A stretch of DNA of 64,000 nt. Source: Devosia rhizoryzae. GTDB taxonomy: Bacteria > Pseudomonadota > Alphaproteobacteria > Rhizobiales > Devosiaceae. Each line of letters begins with the position of its first letter. Position 1 is the first letter of the stretch. The position numbers were made by a program, and so were the translations under genes. Where the stretch lies: contig NZ_CP068046.1 in NCBI RefSeq assembly GCF_016698665.1, positions 2,542,001 through 2,606,000 on the forward strand. Reading direction: 5' to 3'. Below the pieces are notes generated by a model. The model had not been told where the DNA came from and made no database searches. It saw only the letters and a program-made list of their open reading frames with translations. This document shows positions 51,767 through 60,389 of the stretch, one piece after another.

Positions 51767-52659
51767 TTGCGCTGCCTCAGATGCGGATCGAGCAGGTCGC
51801 GCAGGGCGTCGCCCAAAAGGTTGAAGCCGAGCGAGACGACGAAAATGGCGGCGCCGGGGATGGTGGCAACCCACCACTGGTCGAAGATGAACTTGCGGCC
51901 GGTCGAGATCATGGCGCCCCATTCCGGCAGTGGTGGCTGCGCGCCGAGGCCGATGAAGCCGAGGCCGGCTGCGGTGAGGATGATACCGGCCATGTCGAAG
52001 GTCATGCGCACGATGACCGAAGAGAGACACATCGGGATGATGTGGAGGAAGACGATGCGGGCTTCGCTGGCGCCGGCCAGGCGGATGGCGTTGACGAAGT
52101 CGGAATTGCGGATGACCAGCGCCTCGGCACGGGCGAGGCGGGCATAGGGTGGCCAGGCGGTGAGGGTGATGGCGAGTGCGGCATTGACGATGCCGGGACC
52201 GAGCGCGGCGACGAAAGCCAGCGCGAGCAATAGCTTGGGGATGGAGAGGAAGACGTCGGTGATGCGCATGAAGACTGCATCGACCCAACCGCCAGCCGTG
52301 CCTGAGACGGCGCCGATGATGAGGCCGATCGGGGCGGAGGTGACGATTACCAGCCCGACAATAAGAAGAGTCAGGCGCGAGCCATAGACCAGGCGGGAAT
52401 AGATATCGCGGCCCAGCTCGTCGGCGCCGAACCAGAATTCGGCATTGGGGGCCGAGAGGCGGGCGGAGAGCGTGGGCAGGTAAGGGTCGTGGGTCGCGAG
52501 GAGCGGCGCGAAGGCTGCGGTGAAGAGCAGCAGCAGCACGATAGCAAGGCCGAGCACGCCCAGGGGGTTGCGCATGAACCGGGCAGCGAAGCGCTTTAAC
52601 TCGGTGATGCGCGCGGCGCGGAGGGCGGTTCGCGTATCGATTTGGTTTTCCAAACTCAT
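51763..52659 (-). CDS. Peptide-type ABC transporter permease (DppC type)
   Basis: 298-residue inner-membrane protein with an N-terminal OppC-N segment (FMRNPLGVLGLAIVLLLLF) and a BPD_transp_1 domain. WFGADELGRDIYSRLVYGSRLTL is the signature periplasmic/entry motif of the DppC family. ATGA overlap with the DppB-type gene. Forms a heterodimeric channel with it. Confidence 0.92.
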   Translation of the reverse strand: MSLENQIDTRTALRAARITELKRFAARFMRNPLGVLGLAIVLLLLFTAAFAPLLATHDPYLPTLSARLSAPNAEFWFGADELGRDIYSRLVYGSRLTLLIVGLVIVTSAPIGLIIGAVSGTAGGWVDAVFMRITDVFLSIPKLLLALAFVAALGPGIVNAALAITLTAWPPYARLARAEALVIRNSDFVNAIRLAGASEARIVFLHIIPMCLSSVIVRMTFDMAGIILTAAGLGFIGLGAQPPLPEWGAMISTGRKFIFDQWWVATIPGAAIFVVSLGFNLLGDALRDLLDPHLRQRN

Positions 52660-53702
52660 TTGGCGAGCTCCCGCGAGCGTGGGTCGAGTACGCGATAAAG
52701 CACGTCGCTTAGCATGTTGAGGAGCACGAAGACGATGCCGACCAGGAGCGTGCCGCCGAGGACGGCATTCATGTCGGCAGCGAACAGCGAAGAGTAGATG
52801 TAGTTGCCGATGCCGGGCCAGGAAAAGATGGTCTCGATCAGCACCGAGCCTTCAAGCAGGCCGCCATAGGAGAGGGCGATGACGGTGACCAGGGGAATGG
52901 CGGCATTGCGCAGGGCGTGGCCCATCACCACGCGGAACTCGCTGGCGCCCTTGAGGCGGGCGGTCAGAACGTATTCGCGGCTCAGCTGGTCGAGCATCAC
53001 CGAGCGGGTCATGCGCGAAATATAGGCGAGCGAATAATAGCCTAGGAGCAGCGCCGGCAAGATCATGTGGCTGACGGCGTTCCAGAAGATGTCCCATTCG
53101 CCGGCAAGCGCGCTGTCGATCAGGATCATGCCGGTAATGCGGTCGACCACGCCGACATAGAAGACGTCGAGCTGTCCGGGGCCTGCGACCCAATCAAGCA
53201 GATAATAGAAGACGAAAAGCCCAACGAGGCCGAGCCAGAAGACGGGCACCGAATAACCGACAAGACCGATGATGCGGATGACGTGGTCGGGCCATTTCTC
53301 GTGCCAATAGGCCGAGGCGACACCCATGGGGACGCCGAGCGCGACGCCGATCAGGAGGCCGATGGTCGAGAGTTCAAGCGTTGCCGGGAAGAAGTTCAAA
53401 AGATCGGTCAGCACCGGCCGTGAGGTGGAGAACGAGGTGCCGAAATCGCCGCGCAGCAGCTTCATGACGTAGTCGAAGAACTGCTGCCAAAGGGGCTTGT
53501 CGAGGCCGAGCTCGAGATAAACCCGCTGATAGACTTCGGGCAGCGCCTTCTCGCCGACAATCGAAAGCACCGGATCGATAGGCAGGATGCGGCCGATAAA
53601 GAAGGTCAGCGCCGCCAGCCCGAGCAGGGTGATGGCGACGGTGAGCAGCCAAAGCCCGACATCGATGAAAAGGCGCAGCGGTCGATAGGTCGTGGCGGGC
53701 AA
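52656..53702 (-). CDS. Peptide-type ABC transporter permease (DppB type)
   Basis: About 348 residues from the TTG at 53702 (TTYRPLRLFIDVG region), chosen because the membrane domain begins just after. No ATG is available; the frame upstream encodes only repeat sequence. TLLGLAALTFFIGRILPIDPV, LPEVYQRVYLELGLDKPLW and GDFGTSFSTSRPVLTDL are typical of the DppB family. The exact start is uncertain. Downstream it overlaps the DppC-type gene (ATGA). Confidence 0.83.
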   Translation of the reverse strand: MPATTYRPLRLFIDVGLWLLTVAITLLGLAALTFFIGRILPIDPVLSIVGEKALPEVYQRVYLELGLDKPLWQQFFDYVMKLLRGDFGTSFSTSRPVLTDLLNFFPATLELSTIGLLIGVALGVPMGVASAYWHEKWPDHVIRIIGLVGYSVPVFWLGLVGLFVFYYLLDWVAGPGQLDVFYVGVVDRITGMILIDSALAGEWDIFWNAVSHMILPALLLGYYSLAYISRMTRSVMLDQLSREYVLTARLKGASEFRVVMGHALRNAAIPLVTVIALSYGGLLEGSVLIETIFSWPGIGNYIYSSLFAADMNAVLGGTLLVGIVFVLLNMLSDVLYRVLDPRSRELAK

Positions 53703-53750
53703 ATGAAAAGCCTGATTGGAAATCGCTGTAGTGCCGCATGCACGATGCGG

Positions 53751-53846
53751 TCCCCTCCCCCTTGAGGGGAAGGTTAGGGAGGGGGTGATTGGGTGGTCCA
53801 CTATTGGACCCCCACCCTCAGTCCCTCCCCTCAAGGGGGAGGGAGG
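53751..53846. repeat. GC-rich inverted repeat between binding-protein and permease genes
   Basis: CTCCCCCTTGAGGGG (53755-53769) and CCCCTCAAGGGGGAG near 53828-53842 are complementary, with GGAGGGGGT...ACCCCCACCC inside. Related to the repeats at 4497-4576 and 32581-32699. It sits inside the importer operon and may set the ratio of binding protein to membrane subunits. Confidence 0.7.
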
Positions 53847-53892
53847 CAGATCAGGTTCGTGGAAGCTTCGGTGTGCCCGAAGCCTCAGAGCT

Positions 53893-55503
53893 CTATTCCT
53901 TGGTCACGGCACCGTAGCGGTCGTCCGAGAAGGTGATGCCGAGGACGACACCCTTGACGTCGGAGCGCATGGCGACGCGGCGGCTATCCTGGAACATATA
54001 AAGGAATGGCGAGCTGTCGGTATGGGCGCGCTGGATTTCTTCATACATTTCGGCGCGCTTTTCGGTGTCCTGTTCCTGGACGGCAGCCAGGACCTGGTCG
54101 GACAGCGGGCCCGAATTCCAGCCGAAGCGATCGGCAAGGTTGCCCTTGGCGCCATCGGGATCGGTGGCGTCGTTGACGGTGAAGGCCTTGGCGTTGGAAT
54201 GCGGATCTGGATAGTCCGGACCCCAGAGACCCACCCAGATATCGAGATCGTGCGAACGATAACGATCGAGCCACGGGCCGCCATCGACGACCTGGAGGTC
54301 GAGGTTGATGCCGGCCTGCGCCATGGTCGCCTGAACGGCCTGGGCGTAATCGGGATAGGGCGGCACGTTCCACACCACGGTATCGAGCGTGATCGGCAGG
54401 CTGACGCCGGACTCTTCGAGCAGCGCCTTGGCCTTTTCGAGGTCGAAGGAATAGGGATTGTAGTCGATATTGCCGCCCAGGAACCCGTCGGGGATCATGG
54501 TCTGGTGCACCTTGATCGTGCCGCGGCCGATGGTTTCGGCAATGCCATCATAGTCGATGAGATATTTCATCGCTTCGATGACCTTGGGATTGCTCAAGGC
54601 CTCATCGCGGACATTGGCGCCCATGTAGTAGATGGTCGAGGAATTGCCTTCGAGCACCTGGATATCCGCATTGCCCTCGACGGCGCCGATATCGTCGGGA
54701 CCGAGCTTGTTGGCAATGTCGATGTCGCCCTTTTCAAGCGCCAGGCGCTGGGTGGCGCTTTCCGGCATGTGCTGGAGGAAGATGCGCTCGACGCCCGGCG
54801 CTTCGCCCCAGTAGTTTTCGTTGCGCGACATCAGGATCGAGACTTTTGGATCCCACTTGGTCAGCACATAGGGGCCGGAACCAGCAGAATTGTCAGCCTT
54901 GAGCCACGCATTGCCATAGTCGTTGCTGCCGTCTTCGCGGGTGCCTTCGTGTTCCTTGACGAGGACGCTATCGACGATGCCGCCGGTGAAGGACGAGAGA
55001 ACGTAGAGCACGAAGCTCTGGGCGTATTTCTGGTCGACTTCGATGACCAGGGTCGCATCATCCGTTGCCTTGATCTTTTCGGCGACGTTTTCCTTGGTGA
55101 TGCCGAACTGGGTCAGGATGAAGGAAATGCGGCTATCGAGCAGGATGACGCGCTGCAGCGAATATTCGGCGTCCTTCGCCGTCACCGGATTGCCCGAGGC
55201 GAACTTGGCGTCCGGGTTCATGGTGAAGGTGAAGGTCTTGCCGTCCTCGGACACTTCCCAGCTTTCGGCCAGGACGCCGACGATCTTGGTCGGATCGGCG
55301 GGATCGAAGGTGACCAGCGGCTGATACATCTGCTGGCTCATCAGCACGCCACCGACCTCGGACACTTCGGCCGGATCGAGCGTGATGATGTCGTCGATCG
55401 CATCGGCAATCACGAGCGTGTCGGCGGGTGTCTCGGCAAAGGCGCCCGACACGGACATGACCGTGCCGAGAGCCGCCGCAACGAGCGTCTTGTACAAACG
55501 CAT
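53893..55503 (-). CDS. Peptide-type ABC transporter binding protein (SBP family 5)
   Basis: 536 residues: signal peptide (about 1-24, ending SGAFA) and a DppA/OppA-like SBP_bac_5 fold. TPADTLVIADAIDDIITLDPAEVSEVGG opens the mature domain; LEKGDIDIANKLGPDD and AGINLDLQVVDGGPWLDRYRSHDLDI are other family stretches. Ligand unknown; peptides, opines or glycosides are possible. Start ATG 55503 follows GGGAGA. The gene after it on the operon is the DppB permease. Confidence 0.9.
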   Translation of the reverse strand: MRLYKTLVAAALGTVMSVSGAFAETPADTLVIADAIDDIITLDPAEVSEVGGVLMSQQMYQPLVTFDPADPTKIVGVLAESWEVSEDGKTFTFTMNPDAKFASGNPVTAKDAEYSLQRVILLDSRISFILTQFGITKENVAEKIKATDDATLVIEVDQKYAQSFVLYVLSSFTGGIVDSVLVKEHEGTREDGSNDYGNAWLKADNSAGSGPYVLTKWDPKVSILMSRNENYWGEAPGVERIFLQHMPESATQRLALEKGDIDIANKLGPDDIGAVEGNADIQVLEGNSSTIYYMGANVRDEALSNPKVIEAMKYLIDYDGIAETIGRGTIKVHQTMIPDGFLGGNIDYNPYSFDLEKAKALLEESGVSLPITLDTVVWNVPPYPDYAQAVQATMAQAGINLDLQVVDGGPWLDRYRSHDLDIWVGLWGPDYPDPHSNAKAFTVNDATDPDGAKGNLADRFGWNSGPLSDQVLAAVQEQDTEKRAEMYEEIQRAHTDSSPFLYMFQDSRRVAMRSDVKGVVLGITFSDDRYGAVTKE

Positions 55504-55562
55504 GGCAGTCTCCCTGTTTAAACTCTTATGCAGCCGGCCCTCGCCAGCTGGTGTTGGCAGCA

Positions 55563-56057
55563 TCATCGCTCACTGATTCCGTGAAAGGTGAAGACCAGTG
55601 CGGCAATGGGTAGGATCGCTTCGGTTTCGGCGATGAGATCTGGCGTCAGAATGCCCGCGTCACCCAGGGCACAGAGCACGCCGCGCACTTCGCCACCGAT
55701 GATGATGGGCGCGCAAAGCGTTGCGCCATAGCCCATTGCGACGAGCTGATCGGTTTCCGGGATGAACTGGCGCATCTGCTCGGGCGTGTCGCCGACGACG
55801 GCGCGCTTGTCGCCAAAAATGCGCCGGTTCCAGGCGCCGTCATCGATCGGGTCGAAACCACCGATGGGAAAGTTGACCGGGTCGGACGTGCCGATGCGAT
55901 GAGTGACCGAATGGTCGGGCGCTACGGCGAGCCAGGTGACCGTGCGGACGCCGGGCAAGGCTTGGACGGTACTGTTGATGAGGGTGATGACCTGCTGGGG
56001 ACCGGCAGCAAGGCTGTTGGCAAGGTCATGGGCAAAGGCCCGGTCGATCGGGCTCAT
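55563..56057 (-). CDS. GAF-domain protein
   Basis: 164 residues forming a single GAF domain: VRTVTWLAVAPDHSVTHRIGTSD ... LVAMGYGATLCAPIIIGGEVRGVLCAL. No catalytic, HTH or output domain follows, so it is a stand-alone small-molecule sensor or modifying protein. It sits 59 nt upstream of the peptide-type binding protein and probably belongs to the same operon; a role as ligand sensor for that transporter is an inference. Confidence 0.82.
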   Translation of the reverse strand: MSPIDRAFAHDLANSLAAGPQQVITLINSTVQALPGVRTVTWLAVAPDHSVTHRIGTSDPVNFPIGGFDPIDDGAWNRRIFGDKRAVVGDTPEQMRQFIPETDQLVAMGYGATLCAPIIIGGEVRGVLCALGDAGILTPDLIAETEAILPIAALVFTFHGISER

Positions 56058-56154
56058 ACGGGCAGATCGACGCTATTGGTTTGCAGTTCCAAAAGGCCGC
56101 CCCAAGTCAATTCGTGGGTACTAGATGCCGAGTTGAGAGCGGTGTCAACGGGGT

Positions 56155-57114
56155 TCAGCCGCCGGCCGCGATGGTCTTGTGCAGAGCTTCGTCTTCGGCA
56201 GTCGGCTCGGCAAAACCGAGCTCGGCACGAATGCGGCTGGTGTCGAGCGTCAGGGGATAACGGAGGTCCGACGCTTCGGCGCGTTCCCAAAGGAGCCCGC
56301 GTTCGGAAGCTGGGACGATCTCGATGTCGATGCTGGCGCCCATGACTTCGGCGAAGCGATGGAGCCATTCTACGGGCGTGCGAACGAAGGACTGGCCGAC
56401 ATTGTAGATGCGTTCGGCGGCGCGCGGATCGAGTGCTGTCACGACGATGGCGTCGGCGACATCGGTCACATAGCCGTAGGAATTGGGCCAATGGGCCGCG
56501 CGTTCGTCAACGCGGATCGTGCCGCCGGCGCGGACGGCCTCGATCGCCCAGGCGAAGCGATGCTGCTTGTCGCCGGGTCCGAAGATCATCGGCGCGCGGA
56601 TGACGGTGGTGGAGAAGCGCGGGTCGGAAAGCGCCGTTTCTTCAATGATGATCTTGTCGTAGTCGTCAAAGAGCGCATCATCGACGCCCTTCGGGCGGCG
56701 GGAATTGCCGCGATAGGGATAGCGGAAGCTGCGGAGCGGGTCGGTTTCGGCAGCCGGATGAGGTTGCACCGCAGGCTCTTCGCGACGCAGCAGGCCGCCG
56801 TAGTTGCTGTAAACATCCACCGACGACAGCAGCACATAACGGCGACCGGCGTCACCCAGGGCGGCCAGAACAGGGGTGGTGTTGAGCATGCCGAGGGCAA
56901 AGATGTCGATGACGGTGGTGATGCCGTGCTCGTCAAAAATTGCCGCAAGCTTTTGGCTGTCCATCCTGTCGGCGGCTTGGAAGAGGGCGCCTTCCGGCAG
57001 GTCGAGCGGGTGCTGACCGCGCGCGATCGCCACCGGCTGGAGGCCGCGCGCCGTAAGCTGCCGCACGATTGCTGACCCGATAAAGCCGGTACCGCCGAGA
57101 ACGGCAACACTCAT
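56155..57114 (-). CDS. NAD-dependent epimerase/dehydratase family protein
   Basis: 319 residues of the extended SDR family. The Rossmann motif is LGGTGFIGSAI near residues 5-15, and a catalytic Ser-Tyr-Lys triad region is LLSSVDVYSNYGG (active-site Tyr with downstream KII). The C-terminal region with YNVGQSFVRTPVEWLHRF binds the sugar-like substrate. Substrate unknown; nucleotide-sugar or sugar derivatives are typical. GAGGA precedes the ATG. First gene of the apparent run that continues with the GAF gene and the importer, 97 nt apart. Confidence 0.85.
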   Translation of the reverse strand: MSVAVLGGTGFIGSAIVRQLTARGLQPVAIARGQHPLDLPEGALFQAADRMDSQKLAAIFDEHGITTVIDIFALGMLNTTPVLAALGDAGRRYVLLSSVDVYSNYGGLLRREEPAVQPHPAAETDPLRSFRYPYRGNSRRPKGVDDALFDDYDKIIIEETALSDPRFSTTVIRAPMIFGPGDKQHRFAWAIEAVRAGGTIRVDERAAHWPNSYGYVTDVADAIVVTALDPRAAERIYNVGQSFVRTPVEWLHRFAEVMGASIDIEIVPASERGLLWERAEASDLRYPLTLDTSRIRAELGFAEPTAEDEALHKTIAAGG

Positions 57115-57207
57115 CGCATCCTCCAAAAACGACTTGGTGGCAGCCTTATACGCGCATTGCATCGCAACGCGACTGGTGATCGCGCTTAGCGGCGAAAGTG
57201 CCTCGCG

Positions 57208-59349
57208 CTAGTTACTGGATGCTTGAAGCGCTGCTGAAGCTGCCTGCAGGCCGGCTACGGCGTCGCCATAGCCAGTATCAGCCACGGCCTGGAAGATGCG
57301 CTTTGACTCGTTGAAGCGGCGGAGGTGGTAGTAGCTCCAGGCGCGCAGCGTCAGTAAATCGTTGCGCTCGGCCGCGTAGAGCGCCCGGCGGTCGAGCAGG
57401 TCCAGGGCACGGCTATAATCGCCGATATTGTAGGCGTTGGTGGCCTGCTGGGTCAGGATGGCGGTTTCGAGCTCGATTGCACGCCGATCGGTCAGCGGCG
57501 CGGCAGCAGCAGCTACGGCGGCTTCGTCGGGCAGGCCCATGCGAATAAAAGCCAGCGATTGCCCATAGGCAGCGTCGCTGCGGGTCGTCTCGGAGCCCGA
57601 ATGGAGGGCGCGGGCAAAATGATCAACGGCCTGGGCGGGGCGGTTGAGGCCCATGAGGCACCAAGCGTGGTTGAGGGCCGCGCCCGGAGAAAGGCTCATG
57701 GGCGGCACATAGGCGGCGCAGCCGCTCGACCGTGAAGAGGCATTCTGCGGGGGCGCGGCAGCGGCAACGGTTCTGACCTCGGCCACCGGCTTTGTTTGCC
57801 GGAGCGCTTCCTGCGGCCTGGATGGACGGGGTTCGGGGAGCGGTGGGGTCGCCGCAGCGGGCGTTGTCGTCGTGGTTTGAGCGGTCCGGCCGAAATCGGC
57901 GATGCGGGTGGAGCGGCCGGCCCACTGGGTGCGGATGCTTTCGACGGTGGTGGTGTCGCCCAGGGCATTCGACGCCACCATCTTGCCATAGGCGGCGGGT
58001 TCGAGATCGGCCTGCCATTGGAGCGCGAGGCTGAACCATTCCACAGCGGTTTGCGGCTGATCGAAGTTGAAGGCGTACCAACCCAGTTCCTGGGCCGCAT
58101 TGGCATCGCGCGCGCCCATGACGGTGTCGACAATGCGTCCAAGAATGTCTTCTTCGATGACGACGCGGGGCTGGGTGGCGAGATAGGCGGCGGCGGCGTC
58201 GAGATAAAGCGCGGTCAACTCGTCACTGTCGTCGCGGTAGGGGGCGAGGGCCGCTTCCGCCGCCTTGCCGTCCCGCAATTGCAAGAGCGCGACACCCAGA
58301 GCCTGGGCAGATTGGGCAGAAGGCTCGGCTTCAAGCGCCCGTTCGAACAGGCGGCGGGCTTCGTTGGTGCGGTTGCGTTGCAGCTGGTAGTAGCCCAGGA
58401 GGCGCAGGTCTTCGCCGGAGCCGCTACGTTCCACCTCGGCCTGGAACAGCGCGACATCCTCAGCGGGCGGCTGAGCGCCGCCTTCCTGCAGCGCCGCAGC
58501 GACGGAGCGGCGGGCGAGATCGAGACGAAGGCCTGCGAACTCGGCGACACCCGATGCGTCGGTTTTTTCGAGCGCAAAGAGCGGGTCGAGGTCGGCGCGG
58601 TCAAGCAGGTCGATGGCTTTCTGCATCGTCGAGTAGCGCTCGGCCGTATCCGTGCAATTGGTCAGCACATAGCTATAGGTATCGACCGCACGAGACGCAT
58701 TGTCCTTCTGGGCGAAGGCCTCGGCTAGGCGCCACAGGAAGTCGACATTGTCGCAGGTAAGAAGGTCGGGCGTGTTGGCGGCGATCGAGATGACCGTGTC
58801 ATAGGCCTTGGCGTCAGAAGCATTGCGCAGGCGCTCGCCCGCCTCGCCCAAGGTGAGGCTCCGCAGCAGGTCTTCGGAAGGAACGAAACTGGGGTCCGCC
58901 TGCTGTTTTTCGGCGATGGCGGCGCGGGCACCGGCGAAATCGCCGTTGTTGAACAGGTCCCAGATCGCGATGATGCCGGCGTCGGGGACATAATCCTCGG
59001 CCAATGGGTCGGCGGGCGGTTCCCAATTGGGGTAAAGGGCGCGAAGGCGGGCGATCTCCTGCTGGAGCCTTTCGGTGTCGCCCTGCTGGGCGAAATAGCG
59101 CAGGGCGGTTTCATCGACCACCGCTTGCGGCGTTGCAGGTGCCGGCGGCGAATTGACGGGGGCATTGGCTGGTGGCGTCTGGGCGGGCGGCGCGTCGAGG
59201 CTGGTTTGCACCTGTGGCGCCGGCGCCGCTTGCGCAAGGAGGGCTGGCTCTGCCGCATCGAAGACGGACGGCGCAGCGCCGGCGCTCGCGACCCAGTAGA
59301 CGGCAAAGGCTGCGGCAAGAAACACAACGATATAGGGAAGAGGACGCAT
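57208..59349 (-). CDS. Cellulose operon tetratricopeptide protein
   Basis: 713 residues. N-terminal membrane anchor (about 5-30, PYIVVFLAAAFAVYWVASA), then a Pro/Ala-rich stretch and TPR-like helical repeats over most of the length (for example ARRLFERALEAEPSAQSAQAL). It is placed where bcsC would stand, but lacks the C-terminal outer-membrane beta-barrel and is far shorter than BcsC, so it is probably an inner-membrane/periplasmic scaffold. A one-base overlap (TGATG) links it to bcsZ. No enzyme motif. Confidence 0.83.
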   Translation of the reverse strand: MRPLPYIVVFLAAAFAVYWVASAGAAPSVFDAAEPALLAQAAPAPQVQTSLDAPPAQTPPANAPVNSPPAPATPQAVVDETALRYFAQQGDTERLQQEIARLRALYPNWEPPADPLAEDYVPDAGIIAIWDLFNNGDFAGARAAIAEKQQADPSFVPSEDLLRSLTLGEAGERLRNASDAKAYDTVISIAANTPDLLTCDNVDFLWRLAEAFAQKDNASRAVDTYSYVLTNCTDTAERYSTMQKAIDLLDRADLDPLFALEKTDASGVAEFAGLRLDLARRSVAAALQEGGAQPPAEDVALFQAEVERSGSGEDLRLLGYYQLQRNRTNEARRLFERALEAEPSAQSAQALGVALLQLRDGKAAEAALAPYRDDSDELTALYLDAAAAYLATQPRVVIEEDILGRIVDTVMGARDANAAQELGWYAFNFDQPQTAVEWFSLALQWQADLEPAAYGKMVASNALGDTTTVESIRTQWAGRSTRIADFGRTAQTTTTTPAAATPPLPEPRPSRPQEALRQTKPVAEVRTVAAAAPPQNASSRSSGCAAYVPPMSLSPGAALNHAWCLMGLNRPAQAVDHFARALHSGSETTRSDAAYGQSLAFIRMGLPDEAAVAAAAAPLTDRRAIELETAILTQQATNAYNIGDYSRALDLLDRRALYAAERNDLLTLRAWSYYHLRRFNESKRIFQAVADTGYGDAVAGLQAASAALQASSN

Positions 59350-60389
59350 CAGCCGGCGCCCTCCAGGCACTCCGCATGGCTGCGGCGCAGGTGATCAAGC
59401 AAAAGCAGCTGCAGCGTCGCGGCATAATAGGAGGTTGGCGACATGGTGCGCAGATCCTCCGGCACCGCCGTGCCCGCTGCGACGCATTCCATGGCGGCGC
59501 GGATCAACTGGTAACCCGGCTCACCGATCGGCTCGATGCGAGCGCCAGAGCGGACGTTGATCTTGTAGAGCCCGGCGGCATCGGCATTGCGGCGGTAGGG
59601 GCCGAGATAGGCCGGATCGATCTCGGCGCGCATCATGTAGAGCGGGATGCGGATATTGTTGTAGCCGAATTCGGGTGGGAAATCGGGCGCCGGAACGAGG
59701 CCGCCCGCGTCAAGCGTCAGCCAGTCGGGGGGGAGGCCGGCTTTGGTGACTGCGGCGCGGCGGGCTATCTCGAGGCCGGTCTGGTAGATGCCGCTCCAGT
59801 CGGTCTCGGGGTCGATTTCCCCGAACACCGGCAGCGCCTCGAAAATCCAGTAAGAGAGGTTGAGGACCGGTCCAAGATCGGCGCCGTCAAAGCCAAGAGC
59901 GCCGGGAGAGATGGCTGGAAGGCCATCCGCCATGGTGATCATGGTCCGGCCAATGGTGCGAACGATGCTGGTAGCCTGTTCGGCGTAGCCCTCGTCGCTC
60001 CAAAGGGTACCTGCCTGGTAGAGGGCATAGGCGATCAACATGTCGCCGTCGGTGGCATTGTTGGTGTCTGGGACGTGGGGCTCACTGTCCGGTTCCCAGC
60101 GCCAGGCCGCCAGGCCGTCGTCGCGCAGCATCAGCTCGGTGCGGGTAAAGCTCAGGATGCGCTCGAAGGAGGGGCGGTCTTGCGCCAGCACGGAAAGCCA
60201 AAGGCCATAGCCCTGCCCTTCGCTATGGCTGATGCCGCCATTGGCGGTGTCCACGACCCGGCCGGAGTCTTCGACAAAGGCGTCACGGTAGGCCTGCCAT
60301 TCGGCGGGTTGGATAAGCGATTGCGCATGGGCGGGCATGACGAGCAAATTCGCCAAAAGGATAGCAGCCAAAGGACGAAGCGCTTTCAT
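59349..60389 (-). CDS. bcsZ: Cellulose synthase-associated endoglucanase, GH8
   Basis: 346 residues with a signal peptide (about 1-22, ending PAHA) for export to the periplasm. Glycoside hydrolase family 8: the acid Glu57 in ISHSEGQGYG and Asp114 in NNATDGDMLIAY are the catalytic residues. Trims beta-1,4-glucan during cellulose export. ATGA overlap with bcsB upstream and TGATG overlap with the TPR gene downstream. Corresponds to celC of Agrobacterium-type operons. Confidence 0.91.
   Translation of the reverse strand: MKALRPLAAILLANLLVMPAHAQSLIQPAEWQAYRDAFVEDSGRVVDTANGGISHSEGQGYGLWLSVLAQDRPSFERILSFTRTELMLRDDGLAAWRWEPDSEPHVPDTNNATDGDMLIAYALYQAGTLWSDEGYAEQATSIVRTIGRTMITMADGLPAISPGALGFDGADLGPVLNLSYWIFEALPVFGEIDPETDWSGIYQTGLEIARRAAVTKAGLPPDWLTLDAGGLVPAPDFPPEFGYNNIRIPLYMMRAEIDPAYLGPYRRNADAAGLYKINVRSGARIEPIGEPGYQLIRAAMECVAAGTAVPEDLRTMSPTSYYAATLQLLLLDHLRRSHAECLEGAG

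Noticed and set aside
53703..53834. N-terminal extension of the DppB-type permease from an upstream ATG
   Set aside because: The added residues are translated repeat sequence with no membrane or conserved character.
53716..55521. Long plus-strand open frame of about 600 codons
   Set aside because: Runs antisense to the clear SBP family 5 gene; composition is Gly/Asp/Arg-rich typical of a shadow frame in GC-rich DNA.
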